Of a DNA stretch of 64,000 nt, positions 11,165 through 23,468 are shown piece by piece. Location of the stretch: NCBI RefSeq assembly GCF_029227915.1, contig NC_079881.1, positions 3,224,001 to 3,288,000 of the forward strand, read 5' to 3'. Within the stretch, counting starts at the first letter, position 1. Each line of letters opens with the position of its first letter. Origin of the DNA: Hydractinia symbiolongicarpus (Eukaryota > Cnidaria > Hydrozoa > Anthoathecata > Hydractiniidae). The notes beneath the pieces were generated by a model. It ran no database searches, was not told the origin of the DNA, and saw only the letters and a program-made list of their open reading frames with translations. Both the position numbers and the translations under genes were made by a program.

Positions 11165-12283
11165 TTGTAACTTAAACGAACTGACACCGTTAGAAAGACA
11201 ATGAAATGTAGTTCTTGAAATTGTCTCTATTTCTTCAGCGCGCGCTAACGGCTAGGATTGGTCGCGCAGTAAAAAATGACTTACTTATCTAATATTTTTA
11301 AATAAAGGACTACCACAGCGCCCCGCGTAATTGCTTAGTTACAGCATTCATATCATATTAAGAAAAATTTTATTTCTTGGAGTCCAATTGTTTCATTTAT
11401 CACACTTACAAAGTCAAAGTCAAAAATCAGTTCAATTAAGTCCCACAGTCAATCTTTTCACTGTTAAAAGCGATACAACCTAGTAATATCGGAAAAATAT
11501 CACTATATACATTGTAGTACGAATTTGTAACGCAACCGTTGTAACTCAAAAGGATTGATACTGTTAGAAAGTCAATGAAATGTAGTTTTTGAAACTGTCT
11601 CTATTTCTTCAGCGCGCGATAACGTCTAGGATTGGTCTCTCAGTAAAAAATGACTTATTTCTCTAAATTTTTAAATGAAGCGCAACCACAGAGCCCAGTG
11701 TAATCGCTGTGTTCCGGCAATCATGTCAAAATAAGAAGAATATTATTTCTTGGAGTCCAATTGGCTCACTTATTACATTAATAAGGTCAAAGTCCTACAT
11801 CAGTTCAATTAAGTCCCACAATCAATCTTTTTACTGTTAAAAGCGATATCACCAAGTAATATCGGAGAAATATCACTATATACATTTTGGTACGAATATG
11901 TGACGCAACCGTTGTAACTCAAAAGGATTGATACTGTTAGAAAGTCAACGAAATGTAGTTTTTGAAACTGTCTCTATTTGTTCAGCGCGCCCTGACGGCT
12001 ACGATTGGTCCCACAGTACAAAATGACTTATTTCTCTAAATTTTTAAATGAAGCGCTACCACAGCGCGCAGTGTTATCGTTGAGTTCCAGCAATCATGTC
12101 AAATTAGAGGAATGTTATTTCCTGGAGTTCAATTCTCTCAATTATCACATTCAAAAGGTCAAAGTGCAAAATCAGTTCAATTAAGTCCCACAGACACTCG
12201 TTTCACTGTTAAAAGCGATGCAATCTAGTAATATCAGGAAATTATTGCTAAATACATGTTGTTACGAATATGTGACGCAACCG
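11165..12283 (+). repeat. Tetramer unit collapsed to three monomers (1119 bp)
   Basis: Compared with 9673-11164, monomer 11539-11911 begins as the second member (gataacgtctaggattggtc) and ends as the third (gtcaaaataagaagaatatt, acattaataaggtcaaag). One monomer has been deleted in register. The fusion falls near tgtgttccggcaatcatgtc (about 11709-11728). The last monomer, 11912-12283, is the ccctgacgg type. The identical collapse is found at 22350-23468, so it predates the macro-duplication. Confidence 0.88.
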
Positions 12284-12799
12284 TTGTAACTCAAAAGGAT
12301 TTATACTGTTAGAAAGTCAATGAAATGTAGTTTTTGAAACTGTCTCTAAATCTTCAGCGCCCCCTAATGGCTCAGATTGGTCCCACAGTAAAAAATGACT
12401 TATTTCTCTAAATTTTTAAATGAAGCGCTACCACAGCGCCCAGTGTAATCGCTGAGGTCCGGCAATCATGTCAAATTAGAAGAATGTTATTTCCTGGAGT
12501 TCAATTACCTCACTTATAACATTTATGAGCTCACAGTCCACAATCAATTCAACTAAGACCCACAGTCAATCTTTTCACTGGTGCAAGCAATACCACCTAG
12601 TAATGTCGGAAAAATATCACTAAATATATGTTGGTACGAATATGTGACGCAACCATTGTAACTCAAACGGATTGATACTGTTAGAAAGTCAATGAAATGT
12701 AGTTTTTGAAACTTTCTCTATTTTTTCAGCGCGCGATAACGCCTAGGATTGGTCCCACAGTAAAAAATTACTTACTTCACTAAATTTTTTAAAGAATGC

Positions 12800-12805
12800 G
12801 GTACC
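12800..12805. other. GGTACC (KpnI) site marking a rare monomer class, seven copies
   Basis: The palindrome occurs in gaatgcggtaccacagcg at 12800-12805, 23985-23990, 53348-53353, 55929-55934, 56675-56680, 60035-60040 and 60409-60414. All these monomers also have aattacttact and an extended t tract (aattttttaaag or close). They link macro-copies A and B with the right domain and are absent from the three 16-monomer cores. Confidence 0.85.
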
Positions 12806-12814
12806 ACAGCGCCC

Positions 12815-13560
12815 AGTGTAATCGCTGAGTTCCAGCAATCATGTCATATTAAGAAGAATGTTTTTTCTTGGAGTCCAATCGGCTCACTGATCACATTCAT
12901 AAGGTCACAGTCCAAAATCAATTCAATTAAGTCCCACAGTCAATCGTTTCACTGTTTAAAGCGATGCAACCTAGTAATATCAGAAAGTTATCGCTAAATA
13001 CATGTTGGTACGAATATGTGACGCAACCGTTGTAACTCAAAAAGATTGATACTGTTAAAAGGTCAACGAGATGTAGTTTTTGAAACTGTCTCTATTTGTT
13101 CAGCGCGCCCTAGCCGCTACGATTGGTCCCACATTACAAAATGACTTATTTATATAAATTTTTAAATAAACCGCTAACACAGCGCCCAGTGTAATCGCTG
13201 AGTTCCAGCAATCATGTCATATTAAGAAGAATGTTTTTTCTTGGAGTCCAATCGGCTCACTGATCACATTCATAAGGTCACAGTCCAAAATCAATTCAAT
13301 TAAGTCCCACAGTCAATCGTTTCACTGTTTAAAGCGATGCAACCTAGTAATATCAGAAAGTTATCGCTAAATACATGTTGGTACGAATATGTGACGCAAC
13401 CGTTGTAACTCAAAAAGATTGATACTGTTAAAAGGTCAACGAGATGTAGTTTTTGAAACTGTCTCTATTTGTTCAGCGCGCCCTAGCCGCTACGATTGGT
13501 CCCACATTACAAAATGACTTATTTATATAAATTTTTAAATAAACCGCTAACACAGCGCCC
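12815..13560 (+). repeat. Perfect 373-bp tandem duplication (12815-13187 and 13188-13560)
   Basis: By eye the two 373-bp halves are identical. They share the rare markers gtcatattaagaagaatg, ctcactgatcacattcataa, cactgtttaaagcg, aaaaagattgatactg and ccctagccgctacg. Macro-copy B (about 24000-24372) has a single copy. Identity with no substitution implies a very recent duplication, or alternatively an assembly duplication. It starts and ends at agtgtaatcgctgag, which is conserved in most monomers. Confidence 0.93.
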
Positions 13561-14485
13561 AGTGTAATCGCTGAGTTCCAGCAATCATGTCAAATTAAGA
13601 AGAATGTTTTTTCTTGGAGTCCAATCGGCTCACTTATCACATTCATCAGGTCACAGTCCAAAATCAATTCAACTAAGTCCCACAGTCAATCGTTCCACTG
13701 TTAAAAGCGATGCAACCTAGTAATATCAGAAAATTATCGCTAAATACATGTTGGTACGAATATGTTACGCAACCATTGTAACTCAAACGGATTGATACTG
13801 TTAGAAAGTCAATGAAATGTTGTTTTTGAAACTCTCTCTATTTCTTCAGCGCGCCCTAATGGCTACGATTGGTCCCACAGTACGAAATGACTTATTTATA
13901 TAAATTTTTAAATGAAGCGCTACCACAGCGCCTAGTTTTATCGTTGAGTTCCAGCAATCATGTCAAATTAGAGGAATGTTATTTCCCGGAGTTCAATTCT
14001 CTCAATTATCACATTCAGAAGTTCAAAGTCCAAAATCAGGTCAATTAAGTCCCACAGTCAATCGTTTCACTGTTAAAAGCGATGCAACCTAGTAATATCA
14101 TAAAAAAATCGCTGAATACATGTTGGTACGAATATGTGACACAACCGTTGTAACTGAAGCGGATTGATACCGTTAGAAGATCAATGAAATGCAGTTTTTG
14201 AAACTGTCGCAACTTCTTCACTGCGCGATAACGGCTAGCATTGGTCCCACAGGAAAGAATGACTTATTTATTTAAATTTTTAAATACACCGCTAACACAG
14301 CGCCCAGTGTAATCACTGAGTTTCAGCAATCATGTCAAATTAAGAAGAATGTTTTTTCTTGGAGTCCAATTGGCTCACTTATCACATTAATAGGGTCAAA
14401 GTCCACAATCTGTTCAATTAAGTCGCACAGTCAATCGTTTCACTGTTAAAAGCGATGCAACCTAGTATTATCAGAAAATTATCGC

Positions 14486-14640
14486 TAAGTACATGTTGGT
14501 ACGAATATGTGACGCAACCGTTGCAACTCAAACGAACTGACACCGTTAGAAAGCTAGTGAAATGTAGTATTTGAAACTGTCTCTATTTCCCCAGCGCGTG
14601 CTAACGGCTAGGATTGGTCCCACAGTAGAAACTGACTTAC
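14486..14640 (+). repeat. Private divergent tract within macro-copy A
   Basis: Copies A and B are nearly identical on both sides, but this stretch differs strongly from its partner at 25298-25452. Copy A has gctaagtacatg, gacgcaaccgttgcaactc, aaagctagtgaaatg, agtatttgaaactg, tttccccagcgcgtgctaac and cagtagaaactgac. Copy B has gaccctaccgttgtaactc, agttatcgaaatgg, tttcttcagcgcgcgctaac and cgcagtaaaaaatgac. Clustering of so many differences in about 150 bp suggests a gene-conversion tract from an unseen donor. Confidence 0.8.
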
Positions 14641-15608
14641 TTATCTAATATTTTTAAATAAAGGACTACCACAGCGCCCCGCGTAATTGCTGAGTTTCAG
14701 CATTCATATCAAATTAAGAAAATATTTATTTCTTGAAGTCCAATTGTTTCATTTATCACACTTACAAAGTCAAAGTCCAAAATCAGTTCAATTAAGTCCC
14801 GCAGTAAATCGTTTCACTGTTGAAAGCGATGCAACCTAGTAATATCAGAAAGTTATCGCTAAATACATGCTGGTACGAATAGGTGACGCAACCGTTGTAA
14901 CTCAAAAGGATTGATACTGTTAGAAAGTCAACGAAATGTAGTTTTTGAAACTTTCTCTATTTGTTCAGCGCGCCCTAATGGCTACGATTGGTCCCACAGT
15001 ACAAAATGACTTATTTATAAAAATTTTTAAATAAACCGCTAACACAGCGCCCAGTGTAATCGCTGAGTTCCAGCAATTATGTCAAATTAAGAAGAATGGT
15101 ATTTCTTGGAGTCCAATCGGCTAACTTATCACATTCATCAGGTCACAGTCCAAAATAAATTCAACTAAGTCCCACAGTCACTCGTTCCACTGTTAAAAGC
15201 GATGCAACCTAGTAATATCAGAAAATTATCGCTAAGTACAAGTTGGTACGAATATGTGACCCTACCGTTGTAACTCAAACGATTTGTCACCGTTAGAAAG
15301 ACAATGAAATGTAGTTCTTCAAACTGTCTCTATTTCTTCAGCGCGCGATAACGGCTAGGATTGGTCCCACAGTAAAAAATGACTTATTTCTCTACATTTT
15401 TAAAGAAGCGCTACCACAGCGCCCAGTGTAATCGCTGTGTTCCGGCAATCATGTCAAATTAGAAGAATGTTATTTCCTGGAGTTCAATTGGCTCACTTAT
15501 CACATTTATCAGGTCACAGTCCAAAATCAATTCAATCAAGTCCCACAGTCAATCGTTCCACTGTTAAAAGCGATGCAACCTAGTAATATCGGAAAAATAT
15601 TACTAAAT

Positions 15609-15628
15609 ACATGTTTGTACGAACATGT
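15609..15628. other. Near-palindrome acatgtttgtacgaacatgt, restricted to one monomer class (11 copies)
   Basis: Seven-base arms (acatgtt and aacatgt) are perfect inverted repeats around tgtacg. Copies are at 15609-15628, 26421-26440, 31266-31285, 34619-34638, 40212-40231, 43565-43584, 47662-47681, 51015-51034, 52504-52523, 53521-53540 and 55010-55029. The ordinary monomer has acatgttggtacgaatatgt at this site, with weaker symmetry. Two substitutions make the class form more symmetrical. Whether a protein binds it, or the symmetry is accidental and was spread with the HOR, is unknown. Confidence 0.85.
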
Positions 15629-17500
15629 GACGCAAACATTGTCACTCAAAGCGATTGGTACTGTTAGAAAGTCATTGAAATGTTGTTTTTGAAACTGTCT
15701 GTAATTTTTCAGCGTGCGATAACGGCTACGATTGGTCCCACAGTACAAAATGACTTATTTATCTAAACTTTTAAATACACCGCTAACACAGCGCCCAGTG
15801 TAATCGCTGAGTTCCAGCAATCATGTCAAAATAAGAAGAATGTTTTTTCTTGGAGTCCAATCGGCTCACTTATCACATTAATAAGGTCAAAGTCCAACAT
15901 CAGTTTAATTAAGTCCCACAGTCAATCGTTTCACTGTTAAAAGCGATACAACCTAGTAATATCGGAAAAATATCACTATATACATTTTGGTACAAATTTG
16001 TGACGCAACCGTTGTAACTCAAAAGAATTGATACTGTTAGAAAGTCAACGAAATGTAGTTTTTGAAAATTTCTCTATTTGTTCAGCGCGCCCTAATGGCT
16101 ACGATTGGTCCCACAGTACAAAATGACTTATTTATATAAATTTTTAAATAAATCGCTAACACAGCGCCAGTGTAATCGCTGAGTTCCAGCAATCATATCA
16201 AATTAAGAAGAAGGTTTTTTCTTGGAGTCCAATCGGCTCACTGATCACATTTATAAGGTCAAAGTCCAAAATCAGTTCAATTAAGTCCCACAGTCAATCG
16301 TTTCACTGTTAAAAGCGATGCAACCTAGTAATATCAGAAAATCATCGCTAAATACATGTTGGTACGAATATGTGACGCAACCGTTGTAACTTAAAAGGAT
16401 TGATACTATTAAAAAGTCAACGAGATGTAGTTTTTGAAACTGTCTCTATTTGTTCAGCGCGCCCTAACCGCTACGATTGGTCCCACATTACAAAATGACT
16501 TATTTATATAAATTTTTAAATAAACCGTAACACAGCGCCCAGTGTAATCGCTGAGTTCCAGCAATCATGTCAAATTAAGAAGAATGTTTTTTCTTGGAGT
16601 CCAATCAGCTCACTTATCACATTAATAAGGACAAAGTCCAACATCAGTTTAATTAAGTCCCACAGTCAATCGTTTCACTGTTAAAAGCGATACAACCTAG
16701 TAATATCGGAAAAATATCACTATATACATTTTGGTACGAATATGTGACGCAACCATTGTAACTCAAGCGGATTGATACTGTTAGAAAGTCAATGAAATGT
16801 TGTTTTTGAAACTCTCTCTATTTCTTCAGCGCGCCCTAATGGCTACGATTGGTCCCACAGTACGAAATGACTTATTTATATAAATTTTTAAATGAAGCGC
16901 TACCACAGCGCCTAGTTTTATCGTTGAGTTCCAGCAATCATGTCAAATCAGAGGAACGTTATTTCCTGGAGTTCAATTCTCTCAATTATCACATTCAGAA
17001 GTTCAAAGTCCAAAATCAGTTCAATTAAGTCCCACAGTCAATCGTTTCACTGTTAAAAGCGATGCAACCTAGTAATATCATAAAAATATCGCTGAATACA
17101 TGTTGGTACGAATATGTGACACAACCGTTGTAACTGAAGCGGATTGATACCGTTAGAAGATCAATGAAATGCAGTTTTTGAAACTGTCGCAACTTCTTCA
17201 CTGCGCGATAACGGCTAGCATTGGTCCCACAGGAAAGAATGACTTATTTATTTAAATTTTTAAATACACAGCTAACACAGCGCCCAGTGTAAACACTGAG
17301 TTTCAGCAATCATGTCAAATTAAGAAGAATGTTTTTTCTTGGAGTCCAATTGGCTCACTTATCACATTAATAGGGTCAAAGTCCACAATCTGTTCAATTA
17401 AGTCGCACAGTCAATCGTTTCACTGTTAAAAGCGATGCAACCTAGTAATATCAGAAAATTATCGCTAAATACATGTTGGTACGAATATGTGACCCTACCG

Positions 17501-18992
17501 TTGTAACTCAAACGAACTGACACCGTTAGAAAGACAATGAAATGTAGTTATCGAAATGGTCTCTATTTCTTATGCGCGCGCTAACGGCTAAGATTGGTCC
17601 CGCAGTAAAAAATGACTTACTTATCTAATATTTTTAAATAAAGGACTACCACAGCGCCCTGCGTAATTGCGGAGTTTCAGCATTCATATCAAATTAAGAA
17701 AAATGTTATTTCTTGAAGTCCAATTGTTTCATTTATCACACTTACAAAGTCAAAGTCCAAAATCAGTTCAATTAAGTCCCGCAGTAAATCATTTCACTGT
17801 TGAAAGCGATGCAACCTAGTAATATCAGAAAGTTATCGCTAAATACATGCTGGTACGAATAGGTGACGCAACCGTTGTAACTCAAAAGGATTGATACTGT
17901 TAGAAAGTCAACGAAATGTAGTTTTTGAAACTTTCTCTATTTGTTCAGCGCGCCCTAATGGCTACGATTGGTCCCACAGTACAAAATGACTTATTTATAT
18001 AAATTTTTAAATAAATCGCTAACACAGCGCCAGTGTAATCGCTGAGTTCCAGCAATCATATCAAATTAATAAGAAGGTTTTTTCTTGGAGTCCAATCGGC
18101 TCACTGATCACATTTATAAGGTCAAAGTCCAAAATCAGTTCAATTAAGTCCCACAGTAAATCGTTTCACTGTTGAAAGCGATGCAACCTAGTAATATCAG
18201 AAAGTTATCGCTCAATACATGCTGGTGCGAATAGGTGACGCAACCGTTGTAACTCAAAAGGATTGATACTGTTAGAAAGTTAACGAAATGTAGTTTTTGA
18301 AACTGTCTCTATTGGTTCAGCGCGCCCTAATGGCTACGATTGGTCCCACATTACAAAATGACTTATTTATATAAATTTTTAAATAAACCGCTAACACAGC
18401 GCCCAGTGTAATCGCTGAGTTCCAGCAATTATGTCAAATTAAGAAGAATGGTATTTCTTGGAGTCCAATCGGCTCACTTATCACATTCATCAGGTTGCAG
18501 TCCAAAATCAATTCAACTAAGTCCCACAGTCACTCGTTCCACTGTTAAAAGCGATGCAACCTAGTAATATCAGAAAATTATCGCTCAATACATTTTGGTA
18601 CGAATTTGTGACGCAACCGTTGTAACTCAAAAGAATTGATACTGTTAGAAAGTCAACGAAATGTAGTTTTTGAAAATTTCTCTATTTGTTCAGCGCGCCC
18701 TAATGGCTACGATTGGTCCCACAGGAAAGAATGACTTATTTATTTAAATTTTTAAATACCCCGCTAACACAGCGCCCAGTGTAATCACTGAGTTTCAGCA
18801 ATCATGTCAAATTAAGACGAATGTTTTTTCTTGGAGTCCAATTGGCTCACTTATCACATTAATAGGGTCAAAGTCCACAATCTGTTCAATTAAGTCGCAC
18901 AGTCAATCGTTTCACTGTTAAAAGCGATGCAACCTAGTAATATCAGAAAATTATCGCTAAATACATGTTGGTACGAATATATGACCCTACCG
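17501..18992 (+). repeat. Four-monomer unit with the ttatcgaaatgg marker (1492 bp)
   Basis: Interval lengths are 374, 372, 373 and 373. The first monomer has gttatcgaaatggtctc, tttcttatgcgcgcgc and cgccctgcgtaattgc (most relatives have cgccccgcg). The second has caacgaaatg with actttctc, then aataagaagg. The third has gttaacgaaatg and attggttcagcg. The fourth is a hybrid of the aaaagaattgatactg type on the left and the acaggaaagaatgac type on the right. Related units start at 27941, 29433, 35767 and 37259 (shortened). Monomers with both ttatcgaaatgg and cttatgcgcgc begin at 17501, 18993, 27941, 29433, 32414, 35767, 37259, 38379, 41360, 45829 and 48810. Confidence 0.88.
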
Positions 18993-20177
18993 TTGTAACT
19001 CAAACGAACTGACACCGTTAGAAAGACAATGAAATGTAGTTATCGAAATGGTCTCTATTTCTTATGCGCGCGCTAACGGCTAAGATTGGTCCCGCAGTAA
19101 AATATGACTTACTTATCTAATATTTTTAAATAAAGGACTACCACAGCGCCCCGCGTAATTGCTGAGTTTCAGCATTCATATCAAATTAAGAAAAATGTTA
19201 TTTCTTGAAGTCCAATTGTTTCATTTATCACACTTACAAATTCAAAGTCCAAAATCAGTTCAATTAAGTCCCGCTGTAAATCATTTCACTGTTGAAAGCG
19301 ATGCAACCTAGTAATATCAGAAAGTTATCGCTAAATACATGCTGGTACGAATAGGTGACGCAACCGTTGTAACTCAAAAGGATTGATACTGTTAGAAAGT
19401 CAACGAAATGTAGTTTTTGAAACTTTCTCTATTTGTTCAGCGCGCCCTAATGGCTACGATTGGTCCCACAGTACAAAATGACTTATTTATATAAATTTTT
19501 AAATAAATCGCTAACACAGCGCCAGTGTAATCGCTGAGTTCCAGCAATCATATCAAATTAATAAAAAGGTTTTTTCTTGGAGTCCAATCGGCTCACTGAT
19601 CACATTTATAAGGTCAAGGTCCAAAATCAGTTCAATTAAGTCCCACAGTAAATCGTTTCACTGTTGAAAGCGATGCAACCTAGTAATATCAGAAAGTTAT
19701 CGCTCAATACATGCTGGTGCGAATAGGTGACGCAACCGTTGTAACTCAAAAGGATTGATACTGTTAGAAAGTTAACGAAATGTAGTTTTTGAAACTGTCT
19801 CTATTGGTTCAGCGCGCCCTAATGGCTACGATTGGTCCCACATTACAAAATGACTTATTTATATAAATTTTTAAATAAACCGCTAACACAGCGCCCAGTG
19901 TAATCGCTGAGTTCCAGCAATTATGTCAAATTAAGAAGAATGGTATTTCTTGGAGTCCAATCGGCTCACTTATCACATTCATCAGGTCACAGGCCAAAAT
20001 CAATTCAACTAAGTCCCACAGTCACTCGTTCCACTGTTAAAAGCGATGCAACCTAGTAATATCAAAAAATTATCGCTCAATACATGCTGGTACGAATAGG
20101 TGACGCAACCGTTGTAACTCAAAAGGATTGATACTGTTAGAAAGTTAACGAAATGTAGTTTTTGAAACTGTCTCTAT

Positions 20178-20197
20178 TGGTTCTGCGTTCCCTGACG
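20178..20197. other. Probable junction between macro-copies A and B
   Basis: The sequence reads tggttctgcgttccctgacg. Its relatives have either ggttcagcgcgccctaatgg (33533 type, on the left) or gttcagcgcgccctgacgg (10793 type, on the right). The non-consensus ttctgcgttc sits exactly where left-hand similarity to the 33533 monomer stops and right-hand similarity to the 10793/6689 types begins. I read it as an exchange or end-joining scar. Ordinary point mutation is the alternative. Confidence 0.65.
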
Positions 20198-20857
20198 GCT
20201 ACGATTGGTCCCACAGTACAAAATGACTTATTTCTCTAAATTTTTAAATGAAGCGCTACCACAGCGCCCAGTGTTATCGTTGAGTTCCAGCAATCATGTC
20301 AAATTAGAGGAATGTTATTTCCTGGAGTTCAATTCTCTCAATTATCACATTCAAAAGGTCAAAGTGCAAAATCAGTTCAATTAAGTCCCACAGTCAATCG
20401 TTTCACTGTTAAAAGCGATGCAACCTAGTAATATCAGAAAATTATCGCTAAATACATGTTGGTACGAATATGTGACCCTACCGTTGTAACTCAAACGAAC
20501 TGACACCGTTAGAAAGACAATGAAATGTAGTTTTTGAAATTGTCCCTATTTCTTCAGCGCGCGCTAACGGCTAGGATTGGTCCCGCAGTAAAAAATGACT
20601 CACTTATCTAATATTTTTAAATAAAGGACTACCACAGCGCCCCGCGTAATTGCTGAATTCCAGCATTCATATCAAATTAAGAAGAATTTTATTTCTTGGG
20701 GTCCAATTGTTTCATTTATCACACTTACAAAGTCAAAGTCCAAAATCAGTTCAATTAAGTCCCACAGTAAATCGTTTCACTGTTAAGAGCGATGCAACCT
20801 AGTAATATCAGAAAATTATCGCTAAATACATTTTTGTACGAATATGTGACCCTACCG

Positions 20858-22349
20858 TTGTAACTCAAACGAACTGACACCGTTAGAAAGACAATGAAAA
20901 GTAGTTTTTGAAATTGTCCCTATTTCTTCAGCGCGCGCTAGCGGCTAGGATTGGTCCCGCAGTAAAAAATGACTTACTTATCTAATATCTTTAAATAAAG
21001 GACTACCACAGCGCCCAGTGTAATCGCTGAGTTCCAGCACTCATGTCAAATTAAGAAGAATGTTTTCTCTTGGAGTCCAATCGGCTCACTTATCACATTC
21101 ATAATGTCAAAAACCAAAATCAGTTCAATTAAGTCCCACAGTCAATCTTTTCACTGTTAAAAGCGATACAACCTAGTAATATCGGAAAAATATCACTATA
21201 TACATTGTAGTACGAATTTGTAACGCAACCGTTGTAACTCAAAAGGATTGATACTGTTAGAAAGTCAATGAAATGTAGTTTTTGAAACTGTCTCTATTTC
21301 CTCAGCGCGCGATAAAGTCTAGGATTGGTCTCTCAGTAAAAAATGACTTATTTCTCTAAATTTTTAAATGAAGCGCTACCACAGTGCCCAGTGTAATCGC
21401 TGTGTTCCGGCAATCATGTCAAATTAGAAGAATGTTTTTTCCTGGAGTTCAATTGGCTCACTTATCACATTTATCATCTCACAGTCCAAAATCAATTCAA
21501 CTAAGTCCAACAGTCAATCGTTCCACTGTTAAAAGCGATGCAACCTAGTAATATCAGAAAATTATCTCTAAATACATGTTGGTACGAATATGTGACGCAA
21601 CCGTTGTAACTGAAGCGAATTGATACCGTTAGAAGATCAATGAAATGTAGTTTTTGAAACTGTCGCAACTTCTTCAGTGCGCGATAACGGCTAGGATTGG
21701 TCCCACAGTTAAGAATGACTTATTTATCTAAATTTTTAAGTACACCGCTAACACAGCGCCCAGTCTAATCGCTAAGTTCCAAACAATCATGTCAAAATAA
21801 GAAGAATATTATTTCTTGGAGTCCAATTGGCTCACTTATTACATTAATAAGGTCAAAGTCCTACATCAGTTCAATTAAGTCCCACAATCAATCGTTTTAC
21901 TGTTAAAAGCGATACCACCAAGTAATATCGGAAAAATATCACTATATACATTTTGGTACGAATATGTGACGCAACCGTTGTAACTCAAAAGGATTGATAC
22001 TGTTAGAAAGTCAACGAAATGTAGTTTTTGAAACTGTCTCTATTTGTTCAGCGCGCCCTGACGGCTACGATTGGTCCCACAGTACAAAATGACTTATTTC
22101 TCTAAATTTTTAAATGAAGCGCTACCACAGCGCCCAGTGTTATCGTTGAGTTCCAGCAATCATGTCAAATTAGAGGAATGTTATTTCCAGGAGTTCAATT
22201 CTCTCAATTATCACAATCAAAAGGTCAAAGTGCAAAATCAGTTCAATTAAGTCCCACAGACACTCGTTTCACTGTTAAAAGCGATGCAACCTAGTAATAT
22301 CAGGAAATTATCGCTAAATACATGTTGGTACGAATATGTGACCCTACCG
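20858..22349 (+). repeat. Four-monomer unit in macro-copy B
   Basis: This is collinear with 9673-11164 at offset 11185, with identical interval lengths (374, 372, 374, 372) and shared private changes (ctaatatctttaaataaagg, gcgcgataaagtctagg). A private difference is agtccaacagtcaatcg near 21505, where copy A has agtcccacag. Confidence 0.9.
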
Positions 22350-23468
22350 TTGTAACTTAAACGAACTGACACCGTTAGAAAGACAATGAAATGTAGTTCT
22401 TGAAATTGTCTCTATTTCTTCAGCGCGCGCTAACGGCTAGGATTGGTCGCGCAGTAAAAAATGACTTACTTATCTAATATTTTTAAATAAAGGACTACCA
22501 CAGCGCCCCGCGTAATTGCTTAATTACAGCATTCATATCATATTAAGAAAAATTTTATTTCTTGGAGTCCAATTGTTTCATTTATCACACTTACAAAGTC
22601 AAAGTCAAAAATCAGTTCAATTAAGTCCCACAGTCAATCTTTTCACTGTTAAAAGCGATACAACCTAGTAATATCGGAAAAATATCACTATATACATTGT
22701 AGTACGAATTTGTAACGCAACCGTTGTAACTCAAAAGGATTGATACTGTTAGAAAGTCAATGAAATGTAGTTTTTGAAACTTTCTCTATTTCTTCAGCGC
22801 GCGATAACGTCTAGGATTGGTCTCTCAGTAAAAAATGACTTATTTCTCTAAATTTTTAAATGAAGCGCTACCACAGAGCCCAGTGTAATCGCTGTGTTCC
22901 GGCAATCATGTCAAAATAAGAAGAATATTATTTCTTGGAGTCCAATTGGCTCACTTATTACATTAATAAGGTCAAAGTCCTACATCAGTTCAATTAAGTC
23001 CCACAATCAATCGTTTTACTGTTAAAAGCGATATCACCAAGTAATATCGGAAAAATATCACTATATACATTTTGGTACGAATATGTGACGCAACCGTTGT
23101 AACTCAAAAGGATTGATACTGTTAGAAAGTCAACGAAATGTAGTTTTTGAAACTGTCTCTATTTGTTCAGCGCGCCCTGACGGCTACGATTGGTCCCACA
23201 GTACAAAATGACTTATTTCTCTAAATTTTTAAATGAGGCGCTACCACAGCGCGCAGTGTTATCGTTGAGTTCCAGCAATCATGTCAAATTAGAGGAATGT
23301 TATTTCCTGGAGTTCAATTCTCTCAATTATCACATTCAAAAGGTCAAAGTGCAAAATCAGTTCAATTAAGTCCCACAGACACTCGTTTCACTGTTAAAAG
23401 CGATGCAATCTAGTAATATCAGGAAATTATTGCTAAATACATGTTGGTACGAATATGTGACGCAACCG
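22350..23468 (+). repeat. Collapsed tetramer (three monomers) in macro-copy B
   Basis: This is collinear with 11165-12283, including the same fusion monomer (22724-23096). Copy B keeps gaagcgctaccacagagcc where copy A has gaagcgcaaccacagagcc. The collapse is therefore inherited, and the hairpin-disrupting change in copy A is later. Confidence 0.88.

Larger units (their letters stand above)
6770..20180 (+). repeat. Macro-repeat copy A (about 13.4 kb, 36 monomers)
   Basis: Anchors are 7061, 7435, 7809, 8181, 8555, 8927, 9301, 9673, 10047, 10419, 10793, 11165, 11539, 11912, 12284, 12656, 13030, 13403, 13776, 14148, 14521, 14895, 15268, 15639, 16012, 16384, 16756, 17128, 17501, 17875, 18247, 18620, 18993, 19367, 19739 and 20112. 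The block matches 20190-33601 segment by segment. 6770-7434 pairs at offset 13423; 9673 to about 13.0 kb at 11185; about 13.56-16.5 kb at 10812; 17128-18992 at 10440; and 18993-20180 with 32414-33601 at 13421. 7435-9672 has no counterpart in copy B. The left edge is approximate. Confidence 0.85.

Noticed and set aside
15536-15748. Reverse-strand open frames of 70 codons starting MYCGTN, repeated at 26348, 31193, 34546, 40139, 43492, 47589, 50942 and 52431
   Set aside because: They lie across ordinary satellite monomers and recur because the monomer class recurs. They show no domain or ribosome or splice context, and stops interrupt the same frame in sister monomers.
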